A stretch of 64,000 bases of DNA from Alteromonas genovensis (GTDB lineage Bacteria; Pseudomonadota; Gammaproteobacteria; Enterobacterales; Alteromonadaceae): positions 1 to 64,000 of the forward strand of contig NZ_JAAAWO010000014.1 of NCBI RefSeq assembly GCF_010500895.1, written 5' to 3'. A model generated the notes under the pieces. The model was not told where the DNA came from and did not search any database. It saw only the letters and a list, made by a program, of their open reading frames with translations. The stretch's first letter is position 1. Each line of letters opens with the position of its first letter. Position numbers and translations under genes: made by a program. Shown piece by piece: positions 54,514 to 64,000 of this stretch.

Positions 54514-57300
54514 TTACTCATCTAGGTTAAGACCAAGTTTAGCCTTTAACGCCTGCGCTCTCTGCTTTGACGCTTCACTCTTAAACTCTCTTGCTAATAA
54601 GCGGCGCTTCGCCAATGTCGTTTTATCAAGTTCAGTAAGAAGCTCAACGTGGTTCAAGTACACCTCTTCATTGGCAATCGGTCGCGTTGCTATTTCTTCA
54701 TACAAAGAAAGCGCAGCGTCATCGTCACCTTTAGCGATGTAAATCTGGGCAAGGGTGTCTACTGCATCAGCGTTGTCACTGCGCAAGGCCACCGCCCTCT
54801 TCGCTAAGGTTTCTGCTCGAGACAAATCATTATCTTCAAACGCTAGGTAAGCAAGGTTGTTCAGTACAACAAAGTTATCGGGGGTTTGCGCTAAAATGGC
54901 TTCATAGGTTGCAAGCGCACTTTTTCTGTCTTGCCTAATTTGGCGCTCTGCCAACAGCATACTGCTTGAAATATCATTGGCATTTTCTGCTACGTGCTTT
55001 TCTAAAAAGCTAAGGGCTTGCTTGCCTTTATCTGACATTTCGTAAGACGCCACTAGTAACATGGCATTATCAGAGTTTGGCGTGTCGTCGTAGGCAGCTT
55101 CAGCATGACTAACGGCTTGCTCTGGCGCTTTATCAATAAGGTGTAAGCGCGCAATAATTCCCCGTACAAACGGCAGCTCTTTCACACCGTCAGCACTTGC
55201 ATTGATAATATTCCACGCAGGCTTACTTTGGCCTATGCGACTGTGAAAATAGGCTTTTAACAAACTAATTTGTGCATCAGGTCGCTTTTCTAACACTCGA
55301 CTTGCTAACGCCAATCCTTCGGTAAACTGTCGTTGCGAGTCTAAGATTAACAACTTGCCTAATACGGCACTTTTGTCCTGCGGATAGAATGACAACCATC
55401 GGTCGAAAAAGGTGTCTGCGGCTTTCACATCGTTAGCAGCAATGAGCGCCTGCCCTTTTATGTTCCAAAACGCCATGGGCGTTTCTTTATTTCCTTGAAC
55501 GTTAGCAAGCAGCGCTACCGTTTTGTCTATGGCGTTATTGAACGCATAAAGCCTTGCGAGCAATAAGCGCATTTCAATAAAGTTTGGCGCCTTATCAAGC
55601 TCACTCTTTACATGATTAATGACCGGCTGAACCGCTTTTTGCTCGGCGGCCAATGCGTACCACATCGTTAACGCTTTTAAATCTGATGGATTATCATCGA
55701 TAAAAGCGCGAATAAACGCCGTTGCAGATTCATTGTCGCCTTGGGCAATAAGCAATTGAGTGCGCGCGTAAACGAGCTGTTCTTTAGCCCCTTCCCGAGT
55801 GCTCGCATCATCAAAATAAGACGCTGCTTTAGTGAAGTCTCTTTCTACTGTGGCTATGCCACCTAAGTAAACCAGTGGAAGCGCTTCATTAGGGGATTGT
55901 TCAACCCACTTTGTTGCCGCCTCTTTTGCTTTATCTAACTGCTGAGTGGCGATATAAGCGCGCACTAACGTGCTTTGGGTAGTAGCTGACTCTGGCGCCT
56001 GATTTACCGCTTCTTCCAAATTAACTAGCCCTTCTACATCATTAAGCGATAGTTGCAAAACACCCAAACGAGCAAGGTCTTCAGCAGAGGTGCTAATTTC
56101 TTGTGAGCGCTCAACCATTTGTTTCGCGCCCACCATGTTTCCGTCAATAAGCAGCTGGTAGCTTGCCTTAGAAAATAACGCTGCGTCTGAGTTTTGCTCA
56201 CCCTCAACGCGCTCTAGAATTTCTAACGCATTATCGTTTTCACCTAATTGCAGCATGCTGTCTGCTAGCATACGAAGGCCTGGGTGGTTATCAGGTAAGC
56301 TTGACGCAATCATAGTAAGGTGGCGCTGAGCTGATTCAAAATCTTGTATTTGGTAAGCACTAAAACCTGCTATCAAGCGCACAACCTGATCGCTTCTGCC
56401 GTTTTGAACGGCAATTTCCAAATGCTCTAACGCTTGTGCATAGTTCCCCTTAGCAGATTCAATAATGCCTTTAAACGTATTTAGCAGCGGGTGACTATCG
56501 TTAAGCACAAGTAATTCTTCTACTACGGGCTCTGCGGTATCAAGCGCTCGCAGTTCAATTAATAGTGCTGCGTAGGCAAATTTACTTGCCGTATCGTCTG
56601 GATAGCTTTTTAGGTAATCGCCATACACCACGGCGGCTTTTTCAGGCGCACCGCTTTGCAAATAAAGCTTTGCAAGTTGCTGCAGCACGTCTTTATTGGT
56701 GGGAGCCTGCTCTTGTAATGCTTCTGTAGAAGCAATGGCCGCTTCTACATCATTGTTGAGTACAAATACGTAGCTATCTACAAGCCCTTTGTACACTGAG
56801 CTAGTATCGATAGTTGATAGGTCGGCAATTAACGCTTCTGCTTCTTCTCGTTTATTAAGCTGCAGTAGCGCCTGTAGCTTATAAAAACCCACTTCGACAG
56901 ACTCAACCGCCGTCATGCCCTCTGCGCGATAATCCACCTCTGAAAGGGCATTTTCTGCTCCCGACTGCTGATAGGCAACCGAAAGCAATGGAATGACTTC
57001 GCTAGCGGCATAACCAAGCTCCATGGCCTTGTTGAGTTCTTTCTCAGCTGCGACAAAATTATTGGTTTGAAGATACAGTTTACCGAGTTCGAAACGAGGA
57101 GCGGCCGCGTTAGGCGATTTCTGAATTGCATTTTTATATTCGACTATGGCGGCATCAGGCTGCTGCTCGGATACATAGCTGCGGGCGTCAGCCAAATGGC
57201 TTTCCATGGATTTTTCACTGCACCCTGACAATAGAGCTGTTAGCAGAAGCACTGCTACAGAAGAGCGTTTAAATATTTTATTTGAATTGTTTTTACTCAT
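54514..57300 (-). CDS. PrsT-like TPR-repeat lipoprotein (PEP-CTERM/EPS-associated)
   Basis: A 928-residue lipoprotein (leader ending LLSGC, then CSEKSMESHLADARSYVSEQQPDAA) that consists almost wholly of tetratricopeptide repeats, roughly 20, with the TPR pattern visible throughout (for example AAPRFELGKLYLQTNNFVAAEKELNKAMELGY). This length and start match PrsT-type lipoproteins, which usually belong with exosortase/PEP-CTERM and exopolysaccharide clusters. No exosortase or PEP-CTERM gene is visible here, so it is an orphan in this window. It is divergent from the deaD-type helicase gene. Confidence 0.82.
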   Translation of the reverse strand: MSKNNSNKIFKRSSVAVLLLTALLSGCSEKSMESHLADARSYVSEQQPDAAIVEYKNAIQKSPNAAAPRFELGKLYLQTNNFVAAEKELNKAMELGYAASEVIPLLSVAYQQSGAENALSEVDYRAEGMTAVESVEVGFYKLQALLQLNKREEAEALIADLSTIDTSSVYKGLVDSYVFVLNNDVEAAIASTEALQEQAPTNKDVLQQLAKLYLQSGAPEKAAVVYGDYLKSYPDDTASKFAYAALLIELRALDTAEPVVEELLVLNDSHPLLNTFKGIIESAKGNYAQALEHLEIAVQNGRSDQVVRLIAGFSAYQIQDFESAQRHLTMIASSLPDNHPGLRMLADSMLQLGENDNALEILERVEGEQNSDAALFSKASYQLLIDGNMVGAKQMVERSQEISTSAEDLARLGVLQLSLNDVEGLVNLEEAVNQAPESATTQSTLVRAYIATQQLDKAKEAATKWVEQSPNEALPLVYLGGIATVERDFTKAASYFDDASTREGAKEQLVYARTQLLIAQGDNESATAFIRAFIDDNPSDLKALTMWYALAAEQKAVQPVINHVKSELDKAPNFIEMRLLLARLYAFNNAIDKTVALLANVQGNKETPMAFWNIKGQALIAANDVKAADTFFDRWLSFYPQDKSAVLGKLLILDSQRQFTEGLALASRVLEKRPDAQISLLKAYFHSRIGQSKPAWNIINASADGVKELPFVRGIIARLHLIDKAPEQAVSHAEAAYDDTPNSDNAMLLVASYEMSDKGKQALSFLEKHVAENANDISSSMLLAERQIRQDRKSALATYEAILAQTPDNFVVLNNLAYLAFEDNDLSRAETLAKRAVALRSDNADAVDTLAQIYIAKGDDDAALSLYEEIATRPIANEEVYLNHVELLTELDKTTLAKRRLLAREFKSEASKQRAQALKAKLGLNLDE

Positions 57301-57526
57301 GGTAATTCCTTGCCCTATTTCGAAAATTCTTCAAAAACTTTATTGTTTTTCTGCCGCCACCCGCAAAACTTGGTTATTATTTCAGCATTATTGTGCAATT
57401 TCATGGCAACCTGACCATTATTCGAATATAATATGGTTTTTTGCAATACTGCAGGCACACTTCAACGTTTTTCAGGCGTTACTCTCGTATGCCGCACCCT
57501 CCTTACTAATAACATCAGGACCCTTA

Positions 57527-59272
57527 ATGACAACAACTGTCGACATGACATTTAAAGACCTAAATTTACCAGAACCTCTCTTACAAGCCATTGAAAAAGT
57601 TGGCTACGAGAAACCGTCACCTATCCAAGCTGAGAGTATTCCACTTTTGCTTGAAGGTCACGATTTACTCGGTCAGGCACAGACAGGGACAGGAAAAACC
57701 GCTGCGTTTGCCCTGCCCATGTTGGCAAATATCGATCCTGAGCAACGTAAGCCGCAATTACTGGTATTAGCCCCAACTCGTGAATTAGCTATTCAAGTTG
57801 CAGAGGCATTTCAGGTTTATGCGAGCTTTAGTCAAAAAATTAAAGTACTTCCAGTATACGGCGGTCAGTCTTACGACAACCAAATTCGTCAGCTTAAGCG
57901 CGGCGTTCAGGTTGTAGTAGGTACTCCAGGTCGTATCATTGACCATATTAAGCGCAAAACATTGGATTTAAGCGAACTTAAATTCCTTGTGCTTGACGAA
58001 GCTGATGAAATGCTTCGCATGGGCTTTATTGATGATGTAGAGCTTATTCTAAGCCATGCACCTGCCGAGCGGCAGACGGCGTTATTCTCAGCAACAATGC
58101 CTGGACCAATCAAAAAGATAACACAGCGTTATCTCAAGGATCCAAAACACGTAAAAATTGCGTCAAAAGTTAGCACGGCGAGCACCATTCGTCAGCGCTT
58201 TTGCCAAGTTGCTCCTCACCATAAACTTGAGGCGCTTACGCGTATTATGGAAGTCGAAAAATTCGACGGCATGATTATTTTTGTTCGCACCAAAACAGCC
58301 ACTGTTGAATTAGCAGATAAGCTTTCAGCACGCGGTTTTGATGTAGAGCCACTGAATGGTGATATTCCACAGTCTGCCCGTGAGCGAACTGTTGATAAGC
58401 TAAAACAAGGCCAGATCGATATTTTAGTAGCTACTGATGTTGTTGCACGTGGTCTTGACGTTGAACGTGTTAGTCACGTTATTAACTATGACATCCCGTA
58501 TGACAGTGAATCTTATGTTCACCGTATTGGTCGTACAGGTCGTGCTGGTCGTCAGGGTGATGCGATTCTGTTTATCTCTCACCGTGAAAAACGCTTGTTG
58601 TTCTCTATTGAGAAAACGACGAAGCAGGCTATTGAAGCAATGCCTATTCCTTCAATTAGCGAAATCAACCAGACCCGTCTTACGCGCTTTAAGCAGTCGG
58701 TAATGGAAGCAACGCAAGACGATAGCATTGAATCGTTGATGCCAATTGTTGAGATGGTTAAAGAAGAGAATGAAGCTTCTCCAGAAGTCCTTCTTGCTGC
58801 AATGATCAAAATCGCTCAGGGCGACGAGCCTCTGGTGCTTAAAGAATCTGATCGTCCAGACCTCAACAGCAAGCCGCCTCGCGATAGTCGTGAGCGCAAT
58901 GATCGTGGTGGTCGTGAAAGTCGCGATAGAAAGCCAAGAGCGCCTCGTGGCAATCGCAAGCCAGATGAAGGTATGCAACGTTTTCGCATAGAAGTAGGCC
59001 ATGTACACGGTGCTAAGCCGGGTAACATTGTTGGCGCTATTGCGAACGAAGCTAACATTGACTCGAAGAACATTGGTGCTATCGAGATATATGACAACTT
59101 CAGTACCGTTGACTTGCCAGGCGGCATGCCTAAAGAAACCCATTCTACGCTTCAAGCGACAAGAGTGGCGGGGCAACGCCTCAACCTTCGCGAATGGTCG
59201 GATACACCGCCACCAAAACGTGAGCGTGGTGAAAACCGCAGTCGTGATAATCGCGCACGTCGCAAGTCGTAA
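57527..59272 (+). CDS. deaD: DEAD-box RNA helicase DeaD/CsdA
   Basis: A 581-residue DEAD-box helicase that unwinds RNA in ribosome biogenesis and at low temperature. The motif series is intact: Q motif (KPSPIQAESIP), Walker A (AQTGTGKT), PTRELA, DEAD (LVLDEADEML), SAT (LFSATM), RGLDV and HRIGRTGRAG. The C-terminus has an Arg/Gly/Ser-rich stretch (about 450-485) and the DbpA-type RNA-binding domain (about 485-560, QRFRIEVGHVHGAKPGNIVGAI). I start it at 57527, where AGGA lies upstream; the frame opens much earlier but inside the divergent gene. Confidence 0.95.
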   Translation: MTTTVDMTFKDLNLPEPLLQAIEKVGYEKPSPIQAESIPLLLEGHDLLGQAQTGTGKTAAFALPMLANIDPEQRKPQLLVLAPTRELAIQVAEAFQVYASFSQKIKVLPVYGGQSYDNQIRQLKRGVQVVVGTPGRIIDHIKRKTLDLSELKFLVLDEADEMLRMGFIDDVELILSHAPAERQTALFSATMPGPIKKITQRYLKDPKHVKIASKVSTASTIRQRFCQVAPHHKLEALTRIMEVEKFDGMIIFVRTKTATVELADKLSARGFDVEPLNGDIPQSARERTVDKLKQGQIDILVATDVVARGLDVERVSHVINYDIPYDSESYVHRIGRTGRAGRQGDAILFISHREKRLLFSIEKTTKQAIEAMPIPSISEINQTRLTRFKQSVMEATQDDSIESLMPIVEMVKEENEASPEVLLAAMIKIAQGDEPLVLKESDRPDLNSKPPRDSRERNDRGGRESRDRKPRAPRGNRKPDEGMQRFRIEVGHVHGAKPGNIVGAIANEANIDSKNIGAIEIYDNFSTVDLPGGMPKETHSTLQATRVAGQRLNLREWSDTPPPKRERGENRSRDNRARRKS

Positions 59273-59345
59273 GATCGAAATAAAAGCAACTTCTGCCTTT
59301 ATATAACGTTGTGGAATATAAAGGCTGATTTCGTTGTTTCTAATT

Positions 59346-59384
59346 AAAAAGAATTAGCGCAAAATAGCGCTAGTTCTTTTTTTT
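59346..59384. terminator. Terminator between deaD and cysG
   Basis: GAATTAGCGC / GCGCTAGTTC (10-bp stem, one G-T pair) with loop AAAATA, followed by nine T residues. It ends two bases before the in-frame ATG at 59386 and about 14 bases before the likely cysG start. Confidence 0.85.
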
Positions 59385-59397
59385 TATGTGCCCCTTG

Positions 59398-60783
59398 ATG
59401 GATTACTTTCCCTTATTTTTAGATGCTCGTTCGCTTGACTGCCTTATTGTTGGTGCAGGTGAAGTAGCCGCCCGCAAACTTGAACTGATCATGAAAACGC
59501 CGGCAACCATTACCGTGGTATCGCCGTGGGTATGTGATACGGTAAAAGCCCTTGCCAAGAGTGACAAGGTGACTTTAATAGAACGTGAATTTATCGATAG
59601 TGACCTAGCGCATAAAGACATGGTGTTTATTGCTACCGATAAACCCGATGTAAACCAATACATTCACGACCTAGGACGCGAGCAGAAGGTACTGGTGAAT
59701 GTGGTTGACAATACACCTTTATGCCAATTTATTACACCTTCCATCGTAGACCGTTCTCCTATTATTATTGCCATGAGTAGCGGTGGTGTTGCCCCTGTAT
59801 TGTTACGTTATTTACGCCAGAAATTAGAAACCGTTTTGCCCGCCAATCTTAGTAGACTCGGTTCATTTTCTGAGAAGTTCAGAGACAAAGTGAAACAGGC
59901 GCTGGATGGCGTCACTGCCCGTCGGTATTTCTGGGAAGATGTGTTAGATGGCGACATTGCCGAGATGGTTGAAAAAGGGCAAGACGAAAAAGCAGACAAC
60001 GCCTTTGAAATTGCCTTACAAGCAGCCGCAGAGAATAAGGAAGTGACTGGGCAAGTGTACCTTGTGGGAGCAGGTCCTGGCGATCCGGACCTACTCACTT
60101 TTCGCGCACTGCGTTTAATGCAAAAGGCTGACGTGGTGGTTTACGACCGCTTAGTGTCACCTCAGATTTTAGAACTGGTGCGCAGAGATGCTGAAAAAAT
60201 CTATGTGGGAAAAGCCATGAGCAATCATACCCTCCCTCAAGATGACATTAATCAGTTGATGGTGGATGAAGCGAAAAAAGGCAACCGCGTTGTCAGATTA
60301 AAAGGCGGCGATCCGTTCATATTTGGGCGCGGCGGTGAAGAAATTCAAACCCTTATTGAGCATGGCATTGAGTTTCAGGTAGTACCGGGGATTACCGCGG
60401 CAAGTGGCGCTTCAAGTTATGCAGGCATTCCGCTTACTCACCGAGATCACGCGCAATCGGTGGTGTTTGCTACAGGTCACTTGCGAAACGGTACCATCGA
60501 CTTGAATTGGTCTGCACTAGCCCACAAAAATCAAACCGCAGTGTTTTACATGGGGCTAACCGGGCTACCAATTATTTGCGAAAAACTCATAGAGCATGGC
60601 TTACCTGCTACTATGCCTATCGCCTTGGTACAGCAGGCAACAACCGATGACCAACGTGTGCTTATTGGCACACTAAGCGACATATGCGCTAAGCAAAAAG
60701 AAGCGCAGTTAAAGCCGCCTACACTGGTTATTGTAGGTAGCGTCGTAAATCTGCATGACGAGCTTAACTGGTTTCAACAGTAG
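59398..60783 (+). CDS. cysG: Siroheme synthase CysG
   Basis: A 461-residue trifunctional enzyme: C-terminal SUMT methylates uroporphyrinogen III twice, and the N-terminal half oxidises and inserts iron to make siroheme. Visible are the NAD motif IVGAGEVAARK (about residues 14-24), the siroheme-synthase segment SSGGVAPVLLRYLRQKLE (with the catalytic serine), then the SUMT domain (VYLVGAGPGDPDLLTFRALRLM, VRLKGGDPFIFGRGGEE, GITAASGASSYAGIPLTHRD). I start it at MDYFPLF (59398), the family N-terminus. It begins right after a strong terminator, so its promoter position is unclear. Confidence 0.95.
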   Translation: MDYFPLFLDARSLDCLIVGAGEVAARKLELIMKTPATITVVSPWVCDTVKALAKSDKVTLIEREFIDSDLAHKDMVFIATDKPDVNQYIHDLGREQKVLVNVVDNTPLCQFITPSIVDRSPIIIAMSSGGVAPVLLRYLRQKLETVLPANLSRLGSFSEKFRDKVKQALDGVTARRYFWEDVLDGDIAEMVEKGQDEKADNAFEIALQAAAENKEVTGQVYLVGAGPGDPDLLTFRALRLMQKADVVVYDRLVSPQILELVRRDAEKIYVGKAMSNHTLPQDDINQLMVDEAKKGNRVVRLKGGDPFIFGRGGEEIQTLIEHGIEFQVVPGITAASGASSYAGIPLTHRDHAQSVVFATGHLRNGTIDLNWSALAHKNQTAVFYMGLTGLPIICEKLIEHGLPATMPIALVQQATTDDQRVLIGTLSDICAKQKEAQLKPPTLVIVGSVVNLHDELNWFQQ

Positions 60784-60895
60784 TCAAAACGGGCGGCTAC
60801 TCATTTAAATAGGCTTGTATTTTCTGGCATGAACGACATACTCAGTAAACGAGAGTAATACTCTGTTTCTTGAATATGTCTGTTATGGCGAAGAA

Positions 60896-61897
60896 ATGAC
60901 AAATTTATATGGCTTTTTATCTGTGTCTGTTTACCCCCGCGTGTTAGTCACGCTAAAGCTGCTCTTGCTGCTTGTTGTTTCAGTTGCCGTCGGTGTGAAA
61001 GCCAGCGCCGAGCAACTTGATTTTAGCATCACAAATAAACAAGACAGCGTGCGTTTTGACTACACATGGACAGACAGACAGCAAACCATTCACTCAATTA
61101 GCTTTGCACTTCCTCGAGAAACGATTAAACAAAACCCCACGCTGCAACCAAATTATAAGCCCAAAATAGCCCAGCGCTACGTAATGGTGGCCCTTTTAAA
61201 AGAAACCCAAAAATTAAACCCTAAAGAGGCCCGCGTTAACCTTAAACGCCAGCAAGATGCCATTAACATTGAAGTCAAATCATCAGACCCAGAGAAAGCT
61301 GCTGAGGTACTCGATAACTTAAAAACCGTGCAGCAAGCGGCGTTTGATGACTACCTTGCCACTCACTACTTTACCCGCTTCACCACCCTATTTAATCAAA
61401 GGGCGGTTAAACCCGACCATCTGCGCTACATCAACGAATCGGTGAAGCCAATGGTGCCCGTATCTCAAGCGTTTTATGAAAAGCTAGCACCGCAATCTAA
61501 TTCACGAGACTACTTTGCGCTGCTGCTCAGTTGGATCCAAAGTATTCCTTATAACGCCATGGACAACAGAGCGGCCAGTAATGGTTCAGGCTTTGCGCCC
61601 CCCATCGGTTTATTAATGCAAAACCAAGGCGATTGCGACAGCAAAGCTGTGCTGGCATCGTCTATGGTGAGAGCCTTTCTACCCACAACGAAAATGATCA
61701 TGGTGCTTTTGCCTGAACATGCTCTTCTTGGCGTAGCACTGACACCCATGGCTGATGACGAAACCATTGAGTTTGAGGGAAAAGAGTATGTGCTTTACGA
61801 CCCCACAGGACCTGCTCTTATCCCTTTTGGTGAGGTATCACAAAGCACTAAACAGTTTATTGATACCGGTCGATTTCAAATAGAATTAGTGGAATAG
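60896..61897 (+). CDS. Transglutaminase-like cysteine-peptidase-fold protein
   Basis: A 333-residue exported protein with an N-terminal hydrophobic segment (about 18-38). The C-terminal 130 residues have the transglutaminase-like triad: Cys in QGDCDSKAVL (about residue 249), His in LPEHALLGVA (about 277) and Asp in YDPTGP (about 302). The middle is a coiled, charged segment. Relatives are peptidases or amidotransferases of the envelope. No partner gene is adjacent, and the start has a weak ribosome site. Confidence 0.72.
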   Translation: MTNLYGFLSVSVYPRVLVTLKLLLLLVVSVAVGVKASAEQLDFSITNKQDSVRFDYTWTDRQQTIHSISFALPRETIKQNPTLQPNYKPKIAQRYVMVALLKETQKLNPKEARVNLKRQQDAINIEVKSSDPEKAAEVLDNLKTVQQAAFDDYLATHYFTRFTTLFNQRAVKPDHLRYINESVKPMVPVSQAFYEKLAPQSNSRDYFALLLSWIQSIPYNAMDNRAASNGSGFAPPIGLLMQNQGDCDSKAVLASSMVRAFLPTTKMIMVLLPEHALLGVALTPMADDETIEFEGKEYVLYDPTGPALIPFGEVSQSTKQFIDTGRFQIELVE

Positions 61898-62005
61898 CAC
61901 ACCGGTATCTCCGGTGCGCTCTTTATCTTTAAGTAGAAGTTTAGACAAGGTAACGGGTACGCTTGCCTCTAAGAAGACTAGCAACGTAAGCAGACTGGTA
62001 TAATG

Positions 62006-63403
62006 CTACAAGTTCTCTTCCGCAAAACTTGCAAGACGGCTTCGTACCACACCATCAAGGTTAATGGTGGCGCTACCTGAGAAGTCTTTAAATTTCTCGA
62101 CTAAATACGTTAAGCCTGACGTGACGGCGCTAAGGTAGTTACTGTCTATTTGCGCTAAATTTCCACCTACAATAAGTTTCGTTCCTTCACCACAACGGGT
62201 AATGATGGTTTTAAGCTGTGATGCCGTTAAGTTTTGCGACTCATCTAGAATAACGATGGCGTTTTGAATACTGCGGCCACGCATAAAATTCACCGATTTA
62301 TACTGAATATTCGCCTTCTCCATAATGTAATTCATAGAGCCTTTCGTATTTTCATCATGCTTGTGCAGCACTTCTAATGAATCGGTAATAGCGGCCAGCC
62401 ACGGCAGCATTTTCTCTTCTTCCGTCCCTGGTAAAAACCCAATAGATTCTGCAATTTCAGGGGTACTACGAGTAACGATGATTTTGTCATACATATTGCG
62501 CTCAACCACCATCTCAAGCGCAGCAGCTAGGGCTAAAAGCGTTTTACCACTGCCTGCAGGCCCGGTGAGAATACACATATCAATATGAGGGTCTAGCAAG
62601 GCATGCAGCGCCATACCTTGACCTATATTCTTCGGTGTTATACCCCATGCATGGCGACTCATGAGGCGTTCGTAACCGAGGTCGAGCACTTCCAAATGGT
62701 CATCAGAAATTTCTTCAACAAGGCCAGCAAACTCTTTACTGTCATCAAGTAAGAATTCGTTAATATAAGCTTCTGGCAATATTGATTTTGGCACGGTGTG
62801 AATGGTGTCCCGCCCCTCGGTTCGGCTATCCACGCTTTTAACGTTATCCCAAAAATTACCTTCAAAGGCGTGAAAGCCTCGAGACAAGTACTTAATATCA
62901 GTAATAAGTTGGTCGGTGCGATAGTCTTCAACATGCGCTAAACCGGCCCCTTTCGCCTTTAAGCGCATATTCAAATCTTTTGTCACTAACACCACTTTTT
63001 GCGGTGCGTAAGCCTTTTGAATATGAAGGGCAACGTTAATAATGCGATTGTCGTTTTCGTTGCTCGTAAAAACCTGCTGCGCCTCAGCCATATTCAAATC
63101 GGCAAATATCGATAGCTTTCCAGTAGGTGCGGTATCGCCCGCTCCTAGTCCCTCCATCGAAACACCTACAAGCATTTCTTCAGGCGTGGCCTCATGCAGC
63201 AAGTCTTCCATTGAACGAATGGAGACACGTGCGTCCCGTGCAACGTCTTTTTTACTGTCTTTGATGTAATCGAGTTCTTCAAGAACCGTCATGGGAATAA
63301 CAACATCGTGTTCTTTAAAGGAAAGAAAAGCGTGGGGTTCGTGAAGCAAAATGTTGGTATCGAGGACGTATATTTTCGTTTCGGTAGAGTTTCTTCTTGG
63401 CAT
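62006..63403 (-). CDS. PhoH-family ATPase with PIN domain (PhoH2-like)
   Basis: A 465-residue fusion of an N-terminal PIN ribonuclease domain (about 8-140: IYVLDTNILLHEPHA with the catalytic Asp pair, then VVLVTKDLNMRLKA) and a C-terminal PhoH ATPase domain (Walker A GPAGSGKTLLALAAALE at about 280, Walker B IVILDESQN). Such PhoH2 proteins act as RNA helicase/nucleases. It has a GGAGTAAAGG site and an operator-like palindrome (63430-63454) just upstream. The neighbouring gene on the other side is rapA, divergent. Confidence 0.92.
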   Translation of the reverse strand: MPRRNSTETKIYVLDTNILLHEPHAFLSFKEHDVVIPMTVLEELDYIKDSKKDVARDARVSIRSMEDLLHEATPEEMLVGVSMEGLGAGDTAPTGKLSIFADLNMAEAQQVFTSNENDNRIINVALHIQKAYAPQKVVLVTKDLNMRLKAKGAGLAHVEDYRTDQLITDIKYLSRGFHAFEGNFWDNVKSVDSRTEGRDTIHTVPKSILPEAYINEFLLDDSKEFAGLVEEISDDHLEVLDLGYERLMSRHAWGITPKNIGQGMALHALLDPHIDMCILTGPAGSGKTLLALAAALEMVVERNMYDKIIVTRSTPEIAESIGFLPGTEEEKMLPWLAAITDSLEVLHKHDENTKGSMNYIMEKANIQYKSVNFMRGRSIQNAIVILDESQNLTASQLKTIITRCGEGTKLIVGGNLAQIDSNYLSAVTSGLTYLVEKFKDFSGSATINLDGVVRSRLASFAEENL

Positions 63404-63833
63404 CCTTTACTCCGTAAAATAAAGCCAAACTAGCCGTTAATTGGTAATGGCTAGCGAGCTACAGCTGGGCAACTACAGGGATGCCGCTCGAAACAGGACA
63501 TCTCCCCTACTCGCGTCGACTGAGAAGCAGCAATAACCCGCTGCTTCAAGCGTTTGATAACGACTTCCTAAACGCTAATTCCACCATAATCCAGAAATAC
63601 AGATTTCGCACTGTTTTTATGGTTTTATTTTTTCAAAGAGTGCGACCAAGCCCTCCACACTTTCTCGGAGAATCTCTGTCCTCGCAACGCATAGTAAATT
63701 GAAAGCGTTGCTGCTCATTAACAGGTGCCATTCCCGCTGAATAAACAGAAAAGCGTGCCAAATAAGCTAGTATTAATGACTTATTATCATGCAATGCGTA
63801 CAATACCGCCCCCGCAAAAAAGGTTAGTGATTT
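63404..63833. other. Divergent intergenic region phoH2 / rapA
   Basis: 430 bases without a convincing gene. It has the palindrome CTAGCC / GGCTAG (63430-63454) near phoH2 and a hairpin GAAGCAGC / GCTGCTTC (63524-63547). The short ORFs seen here do not resemble proteins. Confidence 0.5.
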
Positions 63834-64000
63834 ATGAGTTCAGACAGTCAATTTTCTATTGGTCAGCGTTGGTTAAGCAATACAGAAACCGAATTGGGAT
63901 TAGGCGCCATTGTTGGCATTGATTTCCGTTCAGTTGAAGTGCTGTATCCCGCCACTGGCGAAGCGCGTATCTATACAAAAACAGAAGCGCCGCTAACGCG
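63834..64000 (+). CDS. rapA: RNA polymerase-associated ATPase RapA (5' end only)
   Basis: Only the first 55 codons are in the window. They read [16 protein letters not shown].. [20 protein letters not shown], which matches the N-terminal Tudor-like domain of RapA (HepA), a Swi2/Snf2 ATPase that recycles RNA polymerase. AAGG lies ten bases before the ATG. The ATPase domain lies beyond the window end, so integrity cannot be judged. Confidence 0.85.
   Translation, partial: MSSDSQFSIGQRWLSNTETELGLGAIVGIDFRSVEVLYPATGEARIYTKTEAPLT

Noticed and set aside
57206-57526. Extended N-terminus of the DEAD-box helicase
   Set aside because: The extra 107 codons overlap the divergent TPR-lipoprotein gene and do not resemble any helicase; the start at 57527 has an AGGA site.
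63481-63922. Two short plus-strand ORFs between phoH2 and rapA
   Set aside because: They lack ribosome sites, and the second overlaps the rapA start in another frame.

Overview
The window looks like a chromosomal segment of a marine gammaproteobacterium of the Alteromonadales, most likely an Alteromonas. This rests on gene order (tolC divergent from nudF-yqiB-cpdA-yqiA-parE; epmA-efp divergent from epmB), on family content (ccoG-srkA, DUF3016, a PrsT-like TPR lipoprotein, many TonB/RND systems) and on moderate GC with strong AAGGAG ribosome sites. It is mostly housekeeping and envelope genes, with no prophage, CRISPR, tRNA or rRNA that I can see.

Layout. 0.1-8.3 kb: chemoreceptor, a PBP-like protein plus porin pair, and an RND efflux pump with its adaptor, all on the minus strand. 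8.4-13.2 kb: a Nudix lipoprotein, then two convergent gene pairs (class II aldolase + GalD-like dehydratase; SDR + COG3618-type amidohydrolase) that could form a non-phosphorylating sugar-acid route. 13.4-19.3 kb: DmdC-type acyl-CoA dehydrogenase, a DUF3016 operon, ccoG-srkA behind an FNR-like box. 19.4-25.9 kb: cobalamin riboswitch + BtuB-like receptor, a lipoprotein-like DsbA, an HD hydrolase, a YbiB-like protein and two VOC proteins. 26-31 kb: SulP transporter and an alkB-bolA-PAP2-nucleotidyltransferase operon. 31-36 kb: rlmG, ppiA, a rhomboid gene broken by a 261-bp MITE-like element, thioesterase, GNAT and GGCT genes. 36-39 kb: a zinc-type (ZnuD-like) TonB receptor with a Zur-like palindrome. 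39.3-42.4 kb: a second, 264-bp MITE-like element and the EF-P modification genes. 42.4-47 kb: uncharacterised proteins, including a collagen-like double-propeller lipoprotein. 47-53.3 kb: parE-yqiA-cpdA-yqiB-nudF and tolC. 53.6-64 kb: a voltage-gated ion channel with an acidic filter, PrsT-like TPR protein, DEAD-box helicase, cysG, a transglutaminase-like protein, phoH family and the start of rapA.

The least ordinary signals are structural. Two MITE-like elements of 261 and 264 bp have different terminal inverted repeats but the same internal plan: hairpin A, a CGCCC..CTTCGGG linker, hairpin B. In the second, the two apical loops are complementary over 15 of 16 bases. Removing the first element plus a 2-bp target duplication exactly restores a 227-residue rhomboid protease. 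A 19-bp sequence (TAACCTGAATCCTGTTTAA) recurs upstream of three transcription units, always in the same orientation relative to the gene. Short tandem repeats (15, 16, 16 and 18 bp) are frequent, and one has expanded inside an enzyme gene.
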